Assembly (NCBI GenBank): GCA_964036155.1
Contig: OZ038423.1
Location: 14,585,249 to 14,649,248 of the forward strand
DNA length: 64,000 nt
Origin: Diploscapter coronatus
Taxonomy: Eukaryota > Nematoda > Chromadorea > Rhabditida > Rhabditidae
Direction of reading: 5' to 3'
Shown: in pieces, positions 44,494 to 55,989 of the stretch
Position numbering within the stretch: the stretch's first letter is position 1
How the letters are laid out: each line of letters starts with the position of its first letter
Made by a program: the position numbers and the translations under genes
The notes under the pieces: generated by a model
What the model saw: the letters and a program-made list of their open reading frames with translations, nothing else
Database searches by the model: none
Told to the model about the DNA's origin: nothing

Positions 44494-47157
44494 ATGCTCG
44501 ACAAAGTCATAGACAATTTGTACATTTCGGGAGCGCACTCGGTGATCAGCGAGGATGGCAGGAAAGGGCTGGTCGAGACAAAGGTCAGTCGAGTCATACG
44601 AAGAAGTACGAAAATAAAACTCAAAGTGATAAATTTATTTTTGTACAAATTTTATAATTCGTGTTTTTGAAGAACTCTTTCATTATCAGGCTGATAAACA
44701 CGTGGAATGGAGCTGATAAAAAATTTGATTGAAAGTTCAACATCATTTCAAACTCTTGAGTTTTTGTTTTAGGAATTCAGCTAGAAGTTTCAATACGAAT
44801 GAAAGTTATTCCAGATAGAAAGCGTCCTGACGATTTCTGCGATGTCGATTCCAGAAGAAAAGCGAGTTCCCCATATCGATTATCACTTCCTCTTCGCCAT
44901 GGATTTGGCTAATCATGTCAGTTCTGAAAAATGGTTTATTTGAAAACTGCGTCCAATTTGGAAGTAAAAGCGTTTATTCTAATGGACGAATTTTGAAATC
45001 CATCGTTGGCGAACTTTCCAAGAAATCGAAAAATGATAATAAAGTTAGCTAAAAATCTTTGAAATTTTCTTCGGAAATGATCATTAAAAAATATCGTTTC
45101 CAGGACCTGCTCGGCAGCGGCGTTCTGGAAGAGGGCGTAAGTTTAGTCGAGGAGTGCATTTCCCACGGAAAGCCGCTGCTGGTACACTGGCGAGTTTGCA
45201 AATACTAGCAAAAAATCAAGAAAAGAAAGGGAAATTATATCATTTGGGCACAACTACCTTTTCTATAAATGCAGTTCTGCACGTTTTCAACTAGAACTGA
45301 ACGCACTTTTAAACATTATATTTTTACAGTTCCAGTAAATTTTCTTCTTATCCAAAATGTTAAAAATTTATAGAAGTCTCTAAATAATGAGATGAAGTTT
45401 CAGTGAAGCTGGCGTTTCTCGGAGCGTCACTCTGGTGGCCGGCTATTTGATGCGTCGATTCAATTGGACCCCGGACAAAGCGGTCGTTTTCGTTCGAAAA
45501 GCCCGACCAACTGTTCAGTGAGTTTTTATTACAATAGATCAGATGAAAAGGCTCAAATCTACTTTTCATAAAACTTGAAATAACCTATCTTTGGACTGTT
45601 TTTATTGAAGAACGCTGTTCTGCTCAATTTTTTTAGTTTTTCATTCGAAAATTTTACCCAGGAAAATGATGATTTCCCAGGCCGAACGACGGTTTCATGC
45701 GGCAGTTGGCTATTTTTGGCTCGTTGAATTGCCACGCAGATGCCGCCACTCTTAGCAGGTCCTCTGAATACAGAAGATGGTGTGTCGAGACTGGAAATGT
45801 GCCTCAGAATGGTAGGAATTTCTAAAATTATCTAAAGATCCATTTTTTCGACTTCATAGCATAACTGACGTTATTATCCTAGAAATTCATAAAACTATCT
45901 GCACTAGAAGGAGCCACCTTTTCAGGATCGGATTCCCGAGCCAAACTATTCGTGAAGAACACCAAGTCTCAAAAACCATCGAGTTCGAATTCGACTGAAC
46001 CTGCAAAGAAGGGAGACAGATTCAGGTTATTTGTAGTTTCTTGTGAATTTTCTAAGATTATATTTTAGATGTGCGAAATGTCGTAACGTCTTGTTCTATG
46101 AGGAGCATTTGATGGCTCACAAGAACGAGAACCATGGGGTACGACTTTTTCGCTCTAAAAAATTGCGATATATTTTTTCAGGACTGTTCCTTTGGTTATC
46201 TAATCGAACCAATGAAATGGATGAATTTGGACACGTATCAGGGGAAGGTAGAATTATATTGTGCCTCTTTTTTCAGCTACAAATAATTTCCATTCAAAAA
46301 TGAGTATAATTCTCTCAGATTTGGAGAATACTTCTTTTTTGGGTTTATTTGTTATAGTAGGATTTTATGTACTTGTTTTTATAGGAATATTACCAGTAGT
46401 GTAAATTTTAGTCACGCGGTGGATATACACGCATAATGAGATTGGGTATTTTTGAGGGCATGGAAGAGCATGCTCTTTTCTCTCGAAAATACTATCTCAT
46501 TATTCGTGTACATTCGCGTGTCGAAAATTATACCCTTGAATATTACTTATGTTCACTTTTTTTCCATAATTTCGCGGTTTTATTTAGGTAAGCTGTCCGT
46601 CGTGTAGTGAAAAACTGGGCAATTTTTCGTGGGGCGGCCGAGTTTGTCAGGGCGAGAAGGGAGAAAAGTGTGGCCATCACGGTGAGTCGAGATTTCTGCC
46701 ATTCCCTTTTTGTTCCACTCGCAGTAAAAACTCTTTGACCTTAGCAGAAAATGATCAAATATGACCTTGACAGTTGTAAAACAAGTAGAATCTTTTTTTG
46801 AAGAGAATGGGTTCAAAGACGAAGATATCCAGTCATAAGATTTCTATAGACTGTTTCACGCTTTTCCTAAATCTTATCTAGTGTAATATCTTTTCTACAG
46901 ACAAATTATCCATAAAATATGTTAGTTTTCATTTTCAAAAGATTCTCTTCATCATTCCTGTAAATGAAAAAATTTTTTGCTACTGTCTAATTGCCTTTCA
47001 TGAGTGAGCTTTAGTGTCTCCGTGGGTGCATCTGCACAAGGACAAAATCGACCAGGTGAAGGCGACTCCGATGTTGGGCGCCCTGTATCAGCCTCCCTCG
47101 GGAGTCAACAGCAACAGTCCCACAAGTAATTCGCTCCCAAATATCGTCCTTTCATAG
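44494..47157 (+). CDS. DUSP12: dual-specificity phosphatase DUSP12/YVH1 type with C-terminal zinc-binding domain
   Basis: Ten exons in frame: 44494-44583, 44815-44916, 45104-45189, 45404-45517, 45681-45811, 45926-46025, 46069-46138, 46182-46247, 46588-46681, 47015-47157, giving 331 residues. The N-terminal catalytic domain shows DNLYISGAHSV, the signature HCEAGVSRS (catalytic Cys93) and ARPTVQPNDGFMRQL. The C-terminal domain has RCAKCRNVLF, IEPMKWMNL, CPSCSEKLGNFSW and CGHHVSPWVHLHKDKID, the zinc-binding region specific to DUSP12/Yvh1, which in yeast and humans helps release Mrt4 from pre-60S ribosomes. The intron between exons 3 and 4 begins with GC (ACTG|GCGAGT) and splits the catalytic Cys codon. 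Intron 8 carries a foldback repeat. The stop at 47157 is reached by reading through a GTAATT at 47126; splicing there into the next gene's leader would give a different short tail. Confidence 0.92.
46410..46525. repeat. foldback repeat inside DUSP12 intron 8
   Basis: CACGCATAATGAGAT...GTATTTTTGAG is repeated inverted as CTCGAAAATAC...ATCTCATTATTCGTG, with a central palindrome AAGAGCATGCTCTT. It would fold into a long hairpin of about 115 nt in the transcript. Probably a small non-autonomous transposon. Confidence 0.6.
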
Positions 47158-47872
47158 TTTAGCTCTGAAATTGTCGTAAAATGGATCGGAATTCGAACAT
47201 CACGACGGAAAATTCATTATTACAACTTCGAAGAAAAAACGTGAAAAATTAGGCGGAACCTGAAATTTGTTTCAAAATACTTGTTTTCATGTTTGGCAAC
47301 TCATGCAGAGAAGAGACTCGAGGTTTCACTTATTTCGACTCGACAATTGTTATACCAATATTTACGTTTTTCGCGAAGTTTCAGTAATTTTCTTCCCAGA
47401 AAACTATTTTGAATGAAATTCTGCATTTTTTCGTTTTTGAACATAGAGAAAGGTAGATTTCGATTTATTTTGCAGATATCTTCACCTAGTTTAAGTTAGT
47501 TCTGCCAGTATTTCTGATTACCAAGAATGTTTTCACTTCACATTCATAAAACAGGTGCCCTATTTTTTTTACCCTTTGCCAGACTTATGAACCGATTGAA
47601 ATCTGACTTATTTTATTTCGAAGCCTATATTTGGTGATACGAGTTAGTGGGTCAACATTTTTCTGCGAGTACTTCTCTTAATTTTTTAGGAAAGTGTTCG
47701 CTATTCTTTCACAAATTTGTCTTGTAATTATTTATTGGTGACTGATAAATTGATAAAAAATTGTTGTGATTTCGAAAAAAAAACAATCGCTTTGAATGCG
47801 AGAGGTTTTAGCCTTGAAAATACCTGCAACTTTTATTTTTCTTCTAATTGTTTCATTTTCTAGAGCACCAAA
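47158..47872. other. intergenic region upstream of ddi-1
   Basis: AT-rich. It ends with TTTTCTAG at 47862, an acceptor-like site with no upstream exon needed by ddi-1, 10 bases before its ATG; this suggests spliced-leader trans-splicing. Nothing else recognised. Confidence 0.45.
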
Positions 47873-50512
47873 ATGCTGATCTCCGTAATGTTCGATGACA
47901 TCAACGACGTGGTTTTACCTATAGAGGTAATTTTTAAAATTTAAAAGCTATCCAAAAGTTTTATTTCTTAAAGCATATCTTTCACAAATGTCTGGTTCAA
48001 CAATTATAATACGGAGAACATTATTTCGAAAGAAATCGATAAAAGCAACATTACAAGAAACACATGTCGTGTTTCAGGTGAACGACGAGTTGCGTCACGA
48101 CGCGTTCATCACACTGGTTCTGTCACAATTCAACCGAAACGACACGGCAGACAAATACACGATTCTGCACGACGGAAAGGTGTGGAGCCAGGACGAGATC
48201 GTCAAAGTCGAGGGCACGCTCAAGGTAAAAATTGATATTTTTGAGAAAATAAGACTTTGAAAAGAATAGCTTCTTCGAAAAGTTTCACTTTTCTGAACGA
48301 ATATGAGTTTTCTTTTCAGTTTTAACCATACAACTCCAAATAGTCGGAAAAAAATCGAATCTGATAAGATCAGCTGTGTTCAATTCAGACATTCATTTTT
48401 TCTCTCGATATTCCATAAAATGATTTTTCATCTAATACTCAACACTTCGGAATGGAAGAAGAAATTACGTTTCTTTCGTATTTAGAGCATGGACATCAAA
48501 GAGGGCTCCCTAGTGATGCTGACTCGGAAAATCGGAACGGATCTGCCGTCTTCCAGTGCCGCTCCCGCTCCATCTCAGCCTCCAGCCACCGTTCCTACTG
48601 GTAAATAGAAGCTCGATATTTTTATTGGATATCATTAAAATTAATTCATTTTTCGGCGCCATTTCCTCTTCAAATTAATTCATTTTCATCTTTTATTCCA
48701 GGCAACCCCCTGCAGAATTTGATCAAGTCGATCGTGATTCCGAAATCACATCAAGAGGCCATTCTCGAGTTGCAGGTCTCCAAAGCAGCTACCAAGGTAA
48801 AATTCGAATTTCAAAAATTGAAATAGATGCTTTGTCTAGGTGTTCAACGAGCTGAAGAACCCAGTGGAGCGAGCCAAGTTCCAGAAGCAGCACTCGCTCA
48901 TCGTCACCATATTCGATAAGCACCAGAACGACTTGGGTTGGTTATTTCCTCTCTCAAAATTGTTTACAAATTTTCCTACATTTTTTGGCTCGGAAAAATC
49001 ACTTGGCTAAAAAATTTATTTATCTTTCATAGAAAACGTGCAGTCTTTCTTTCTACTCACTATCATCATCAATATCTGCGTTTGAACTTGCTAATTCAAG
49101 GATAAAAATTGAATTTTTCAGGCGCGTTCATCATTGAGTTCCGCGAGATGTTCGTGGCGGATCGGATCAAGAAGCTGCGCGCGCTGCAGAACCCCGACAG
49201 TCAGGAGGCGCAGGCTATCATCGAGGAGCTCATTCGTAATGAGCGGCTTGACAAGTAGGATATTTCTTCATAGATGACAAAATGGTTTAGTTTTTATTCT
49301 TCTGAAAATGATGGGGTAACCTTGATGAAGTGAAAATAATGCTATACTTTCTGCCAAAACATGCCATGGAATTTCCTATTGTTTTATTTTTACATTTTTT
49401 ACATTTTTCAGAGCAGCTTCTGAAGCGATGGAAGAGATTCCCGAGGCGTTCGTGCAGGTGCAGATGCTCTACTTCAGGACCACACTCAATGGACACGACG
49501 TCACTGCTTTCGTTGATACTGGTAAATTCCAAAATTTGCCAAATGATCTTTTTTAATTTTATTGATACTCCAAAAATAGAGATTTGAATTTCAAACAAGT
49601 AATCCTATATCGTTTTTGATGTTCAGGCGCCCAGACGACGATCATTTCGAAGTCGGCCGCGGAGCGCTGCAATCTGATGAAAATGATGGACACGCGCTGT
49701 CACATCATTTTGAATGGAGTTGGAGGCACCAAGAAGTCGCTTGGAAAGGTCTTCAAGTGTAAGAATAACTTTTTTGGAAACGTTTGTAACGATTCATTTC
49801 TATCGACTAGAATTTTTAGCTTCACTATTCTCTCTTGTGAAAATGAAAAATGGCAACTGCAATGTATCGAATGATCGATATTTTCTATCTGAAAATTAAC
49901 ATATAGCTTGATTTTGTAATTTGTAACGTCATACTCGAATTTATTTGTATTTAAGGCGATATGATCGTGGAAGGGCATCACTTCTGGGTGTCCCTGACGG
50001 TCTGTCCCGACGACTCGATCGGCATGGACCTCATCTTCGGACTCGACCTGCTCCTCAGACATCACGCCACCATCGATTTGTCGGTAAATAAATATCTTCT
50101 TCTTAAAATAGGTTTATTCGAAATCTTACCGAATTTGTTCTCGAAAATATCAGGAAGAAGAGCAATGAAGTTCGCGATTTCGAATTTCAAATAAATGCAA
50201 ATATAGGGGTTTTTTTTCAAAACTGCTGATTTAAACCTTTTCAGAAACGTGTCGTCATTTTCAACAACCAGGCCACCGCTCCACTGCTCAGCGAGGCCGA
50301 AGCCGAGAAGCTCAAAGTCACCCGCGAGGGGATTTATGGTGAACACTCGTTGTTATTTTTGCAAAGAAAAGAACGACTCATTTTCAGGTGACCCGTTCAC
50401 CAGCATTGGACAGCCATCGTCGAGTCAGTCTGGAACGTCGACCAACTCTACCACTTCTGCAGCAAAAGAGGAAGCCGGGAAGAAACAGGACGACCCTTCC
50501 ATGGAGCACTAA
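47873..50512 (+). CDS. ddi-1: DDI-1: DNA-damage-inducible 1 homologue, retroviral-type aspartic protease
   Basis: Eleven exons in frame: 47873-47926, 48078-48224, 48486-48600, 48702-48796, 48840-48936, 49122-49254, 49412-49521, 49627-49758, 49956-50083, 50245-50338, 50388-50512, giving 409 residues. The order is an N-terminal ubiquitin-like region (about 1-85, ends GSLVMLTRK), a helical Ddi1-type middle (VFNELKNPVERAKFQKQHS, RALQNPDSQEAQAIIEELI) and the retropepsin-like domain with AFVDTGAQTTIIS (catalytic Asp249) and DLIFGLDLLLRHHATIDL. The tail is polar and Ser-rich with no UBA domain visible. In C. elegans and mammals DDI proteins cleave the transcription factor SKN-1A/NRF1 during proteasome stress; this is known for the family and inferred here. 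Exons are clearly GC-richer than introns. The upstream TTTTCTAG site suggests trans-splicing. Confidence 0.95.
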
Positions 50513-51184
50513 ACGAGAAGAATGGAGACGCATGATTTTCAAATTATCGCTCGGAAAAATGCAATCATAATTTACTGACCACTCATTTCTTTCAAAATCA
50601 ACCTATTTCTTGAGTTCTTGAGCATAAAACTCAAATCACGAAGAATACCAACGACTCGTTGTACTATTTATCCATTTTTAAACTCACAAATTATCACATT
50701 TTGTCATCACTTGCCTTTAAACCCGAGAAAACATTTTATTCGAAAGCAATATCACAACTTATGAATTTTCTTATCAATGATTTTTGTAATACGAGGTTTT
50801 CTAGCATGAATTTTATCGCGATTGATTGAAACTTCAAAGAAAAGGAATACTTGTATTTATTTTGAAACCACAGATAAAGTATCAAATTTTAAAAATATCG
50901 AAATGACGATTAGCTTGAAGCCTATGCATGACTATTTAGTAGTTTTAGAATTTGTGGGCTACACTAGTTTTTAGAATGCGCCTCTAGTTGAATGAGTAAT
51001 AGCAGGTTAGCTTTGCTAACAAAACTTTCTTTTGGTTTTCGAATTGTCAAATAGTGCATAAACGAGATAATTTTGAAAAGAGCGAACATTTTATTCATAA
51101 ATTTGTCAATGGTAAAGCTTAAAAATCATGCAGATCTGAATAACCCTCTAGAAACACCCGCACAGAATTTTTCTTCACAAATTT
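50513..51184. other. convergent 3' region between ddi-1 and the RING gene
   Basis: Non-coding sequence holding the 3' UTRs of two convergent genes. No repeat or RNA gene recognised. Confidence 0.5.
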
Positions 51185-52025
51185 TTAGCTTGTCAGATTG
51201 GATTGCTTGGTTTTCGGTGAATTCTTCTGTATTTCATATTGTCCTTCGTTTCTTCCACTTTTGTCCAGCTCCACGACGTTCAGGACTTTGATGTACTCGT
51301 ACTGCAACTTGCACACTCGAACCGCTTCTGAAACTTTTAGATCCCATGTATGATGATCGAAATAAGGGATATTGTGAATTATGTGATTTCGAGATCACGA
51401 AGAATTTTAATTCCAATTTCTCTGCAAATTTTTTCGAGTTAAAATCCGAGCATCTCGAATCATAATGATATTGAAAATGAAATATTCACCCGGTAGAAGA
51501 AAGGAAACTCGAATTATATTTTGATTCTTACCGACTAGCTGAAACGGGATGATCGGATTGAAAGCCAACGAATTCTTCCTGCAGATCGGACAGCAGCCGC
51601 GTTGGAATGTACTCAAGTAGGATTTATGGAATATCCTTTGGTAACAGCGTTTGCAGAAACTGGAATCTGTTCTTTGAATTTCTTTTGTTGCTATTTTCGA
51701 AATTCAACTTGCCTGTGACCGCACAACCCAGTCCAGATGTCGTGATCTAAATTTTGTCGTTCATTCGAATTGGATAAATTCATTGGCATGCCGTCAAGTG
51801 AATTGTGGTTCGTTTAAGCGTACCGTATTCGGAGTAGCAGATGGGGCATTCGAGGATGAATTCGAGGGAATCTTTGAGATCCGGGGACATCAATTCATCC
51901 GCTGACATAGGCCTTTGTGTAGCAAAGATGTAAGCCTCCTCGAAGATGGAATAGAAGAATGGAAGGCATCGACGAACGAAGGCCACGATGAAGCCGGAAA
52001 TGAATCGGAAAGTTGTCACTAGCAT
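51185..52025 (-). CDS. small C3HC4 RING-finger protein (putative E3 ubiquitin ligase)
   Basis: Four exons in frame: 52025-51824, 51746-51713, 51659-51532, 51327-51185, giving 168 residues. A hydrophobic/aromatic N-terminus (MLVTTFRFISGFIVAFV) may be a signal anchor. The RING is complete: CPIC (60, 63), LCGHSFCKRC (76, 78 His, 81, 84) and CPIC (102, 105), i.e. C-x2-C-x12-C-x-H-x2-C-x2-C-x17-C-x2-C. The C-terminal exon gives a charged, possibly helical tail (VRVCKLQYEYIKVLNVVELD) ending NLTS. Intron 2 has a textbook GC donor (CACAG|GCAAGT), required to build the CGHSFC core. The role is inferred from the domain only; no orthologue assigned. Confidence 0.8.
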
Positions 52026-52876
52026 CGATTAGTGATTAGTGTTCCCTGTTGAAAAGGTGAAGAATGGTAATACTAGCTGACACTTTTCGCATGAACCAAC
52101 ATTGCTCATTTATCGCAAGTTGTTGGTGAAGTTTCAACGAATTGGTTAGAACTAATCAATTGTTGATAGCAAATGGCACACTTTGCACACGAGCTACCAC
52201 AGTAATTTTAAATAGTGGAACTCGAGTCAATTTGGCTAGAATAGATTACCGATTTCATCATATTTTTAAAAATTTACCGATTACATTCCTGCGGCAATAA
52301 AGCAGAAGATTTTGTGGATATACGAGGTGGAAGATTCTCAACCTTCGACATCCAAACTAGCATATTCTGCACAGCAATTGAAATTAATGTTTTATTCTTA
52401 CTATGAAATTTCTCAAATTTTAGTCGTCATATATTATCAACTTCTTAAAATTTTCGAGTAAATATCACCTAACACATCGATATTGTCGGTCTGGAGTTCG
52501 ATTAAATCGGTTGTAGGTGCTTTGTTACCAAAGCAGAAATAGTGTAGGATAAGAAGAAAAAAGAGGGTAAATAGCGTTTGATAACAATATAGTCACTTTT
52601 GGTAACAAGGTGCTCACTATTTTCTTTGGTAACAAAGTACCTACAGCCAAAATAGTCATTCAAAGTTGACCGATTTAGTTAATTTTGAAGATTGACTAAT
52701 TTCTAAACATTTCAATTTTCTCTTTGCAATTGACAATTCAAGCTAGTCGATTTTCAATATACAAACATTTATTTCGAAAACGAAACGAAATAGTCATCAA
52801 AATACACAATAAAGCGCCCTGATTAAATTAAGGTAGGTCGAATCAGACTGAAGAGCAGGTAGGAGATTTCATCAGT
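52026..52876. other. intergenic region with short inverted-repeat element
   Basis: Apart from the element at 52509-52647 nothing is recognised. Confidence 0.45.
52509..52647. repeat. 139-bp terminal-inverted-repeat element
   Basis: GGTTGTAGGTGCTTTGTTACC plus AAAG at the left end is mirrored by CTTTGGTAACAAAGTACC plus TACAGCC at the right end (23 of 25 positions pair). A further TTTGGTAACAA copy lies inside near 52598. No coding potential. Confidence 0.7.
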
Positions 52877-53329
52877 TTATTTTCCGTAATATCCTAGAAA
52901 TTGAGACTTTATTTGAGTTTTGTCCAAATTCGACAAACCTCCCATTCCCATGGACTGGCCGCCGCCGAAGCCTCCGCCCATTCCTCCCATTCCCATGCCG
53001 CCCATTCCCATTCCTCCGCCCATTCCTCCAAATCCGTAGCCACGCTTGGCACGCAGTTCCTGAACAAATTGTTATCTTTATAAAACTACTTTACTTTATC
53101 AAATTGAACTATTTTGAAGCTCAAACTGAATGAAGCATGTTTTGATAGAAAATCAACTATTATCAATAAAACAATATCGTAAAGAAGAACGTAGAAATGA
53201 CTTACTCCTGCTACGGAATCAATGGCAACTGAAATAATTCAGATTTGCAAGTGTCAAACTTTCGAGCTCAAAGGACTTACAGAGAGCAGCGATGGTGAAA
53301 ATGGCGAGGATCAACTTGGTGAATTGCAT
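52877..53329 (-). CDS. Gly/Met-rich secreted peptide (antimicrobial-peptide-like)
   Basis: Three exons in frame: 53329-53281, 53228-53206, 53059-52877, giving 84 residues. A signal peptide (MQFTKLILAIFTIAALFAI) is followed by a short pro-segment ending AKR, then GYGFGGMGGGMGMGGMGMGG and more Gly/Met repeats, and a distinct tail LSNLDKTQIKSQFLGYYGK. Composition resembles the Gly-rich NLP/FIP-type defence peptides of C. elegans epidermis, but those are richer in Tyr/Trp, so this is a resemblance rather than homology. A TATA box lies upstream at 53396-53403. The gene shares layout (signal exon split after ~17 codons, KR site, Gly/Met block) with the gene at 56313-57951. Confidence 0.78.
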
Positions 53330-53395
53330 TTTGTTGGAAGTAGATGAGTAAAAACTGAGACTTGAAATGTGCCTGAATTCTCCGGCAATTGACCG

Positions 53396-53403
53396 CTTTT
53401 ATA
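53396..53403 (-). promoter_or_regulatory. TATA box of the Gly/Met-rich peptide gene
   Basis: TATAAAAG on the minus strand, 67 bp before the ATG at 53329, a spacing that fits a core promoter with a short 5' UTR. Confidence 0.6.
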
Positions 53404-54937
53404 CTCGTTTTGTCTCCGTGACCATGAACAGTCGAAATATTTTTTCTTCTCTCCCGCCTAACTGAAGCATGACCTATCAATTGTCCAATCGATCATTGAT
53501 GCCAAAGAGTCGGGTACTAACATTTTTCGCTTGCTTCTAATTTTTTCAGCTTTTCAGTCCTGGCGTTTGTTGAAATTTGTCAAATTCTGATATCATCACA
53601 ATGGAATTCCTTTTTCGGTTCGGCTTACTTTGAAGCTGTTTCGGTTGAAATTCGTTACGTAACTAATTAGTCGATTCAAAAAACTGGCAACGAACGGGCT
53701 TATCATTTTCAATCGAAAAAATTTTTCGAAACTCGAATAATTGAAATTGTTTCAGAACTTTCAGTCTCTTTTATAAAAAAATAATAAATTAGTCACGATC
53801 TTTCCATAAAATCCAATTTTAACTTTGTTAAATAAGAAATTTTGAACATTTCGATCAGCTACTGCATGATAATTTTTATTGTATGCAGCAATATTGTAGT
53901 CTAGAATGGGTTGGTGATTCTATGAATACGTCATCATTTGTAAATCGGCTGTTTATTTGTTCCCTTTTCATTCTATGAAGGCGAAAGCCTTTTTCCATAA
54001 TCAATGTTTTAACCATGGTCTCTATGAAGCTACAGGCCTTGATAAGTTTTTTTTTATCAACTATATCTTTCAGATAGAATCCCTTTATATTGATTTCTTT
54101 CAAATTCTATACTCTTTCAAAAATAGGTTCGGATGACCCTGTTGTACGATCAGATTTCTCTGTTCCACGTTCCACAAGCTAGAATTGCCCAAAATCTCAT
54201 TTCTCATTTGATCTCAACCTCATCATTACCGCTTTCGCTGCAATGAAATAAGCGCGAATTTGGAAGTCAATATGTTTTCCTTGTAAAGTGGGACCAGGGA
54301 ATCAAGTAAAAAGGAGTTTCCGAGTTAGTTTTGCATTTAGTCACTGTTGAATGAACCGCGACCAGGAGATGACCAATAACATTTCATGAGATCGAGAAGT
54401 GACTAAATGAAGAAATGAGAATATGAAGACATAAAGGCCAATACATCAAAAATATAAAGATCAAATGAAAGTGAACTGCACAAAATAAAAGTACTCATTC
54501 ATTCATTTCTATTGAAGTACATTTGAAAAGAATTAACATTACGAGACAGACATAAATTTCGTGATCCAAGTTTCCTTCTCTCTTCTTCATATCATTTCAA
54601 CGATATACTCCATTTCGTCAATCTCAAATCATCATGATTTGATCAAGAATGAAGATAGGAGAAAGTTTAGACTGAAAGTGATGAGAGTTTCAAGGACATC
54701 TCAATATTTCGGCCTTGCCAGAAATAAAGTCTCGCTGATCAAAAATTTTATTTCTTCACGAAATGTTCAAAGCTCGAACGAAACTACAAGACAAATAATG
54801 TGTACATGAGATGTATAATTCTGCTATAAAAATAATATCGATCGAATAAGATTTTCATCGTCTATTTTCCCTAGCCAAAGCCTCGTTCACCCTGCTAAAT
54901 TAATGTGCCAATTAGGGTTCTTTATCGGTTGTCTAAG

Positions 54938-55622
54938 ACAGAGTCTGTGAGAGAATCGGTTCTCTATGGAGAGGAGGGTGACCAGTGACAAAAGTTTCGT
55001 TTTTTTTTCGATCTAGAGCCCTCATGGATGGAAATTTTTCGAAGGTATCTCCACAAAAGTTACTCAGTTTTTCATGCTTTACCGAATGATATATGATTTG
55101 GAGAGTCTAACTCAAAAATTTTTAAAAATCGAAATTTTCAAGTCCGGCTTCGGACCCGATTATTTCCTAAACTGATGCCAAAAAAGTACAGATTTTTGTA
55201 TGAAAATAACCCTCAGAGCTTCTACTTTATAAATATAAACTATTTATTACACAGACTTGTATTAGTTCCTTGAAAATAATTGAAGAACCGTTCAAATTTA
55301 TGTTTTTATTTTTTAATTTTTGTACTATTTTTAGTCGTAACTTGTGATAGGAAGGTTAGATTGCAAAAAATAAATGTTCGCACCATTAGACTCAGCTCAT
55401 CGAGTTGAACAATCTGATATAAGTTTTGGGGTATCAGGATGACTTTTGAAATGTAACTTCCCAGAACTGGACTTGAAAATGTCGAAAAAAAAGAGCCCAG
55501 AATCATGATTCTCAGGTTGAATATAATTAGTTAGCACTAAAAAGCCTAGAAAAAACGGAACTTTTCCACTGGTCACACCCCTCTATAGAGAGCCGATTCT
55601 CTCACGGACTTTATCTTAAGAG
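54938..55622. repeat. 685-bp non-autonomous DNA element with ~55-bp terminal inverted repeats
   Basis: The left end (GTCTGTGAGAGAATCGG, TCTCTATGGAGAGGAGG, TGACCAGTG) is the reverse complement of the right end (CACTGGTCACACCCCTCTAT, CCGATTCTCTCACGGAC). The interior shares sequence with the repeat at 5.1-5.4 kb in opposite orientation and with the 9.8/36.8-kb family. No transposase is present. Confidence 0.75.
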
Positions 55623-55989
55623 TAAATTGGAAGTTAAAATTTAGTATTTTTGAATAACTGATAGTGCTTTGGCTTGTTTGATTTTTGATTTTTATATCAA
55701 TTCTATCACATCATAATCACATATTGACACTAGCTTGTATGATTTCCTACTCGCCATTGACATGTAGGTAGCGCTTTTGCGCATGAATTCAGCGATTAGA
55801 TGATCGAAGTCATCGAAATAGATTCACTTCCTATCATTGCCTGTTTGTGTCAATTCTTTTTCAAAGAAAAATGACAGTGAGACCGATGCGAAATAGTGAG
55901 CAATGTGGGCAGAAAAAAAGCGGTACTGAACCAATATTTTGCTTCGGACTGGACTGAGAAGGGTGCGAGTAACTTCTTCATCACAGCTA

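Noticed and set aside
49700..50065. 121-codon antisense frame over ddi-1
   Set aside because: Shadow of the conserved protease exons on the other strand.
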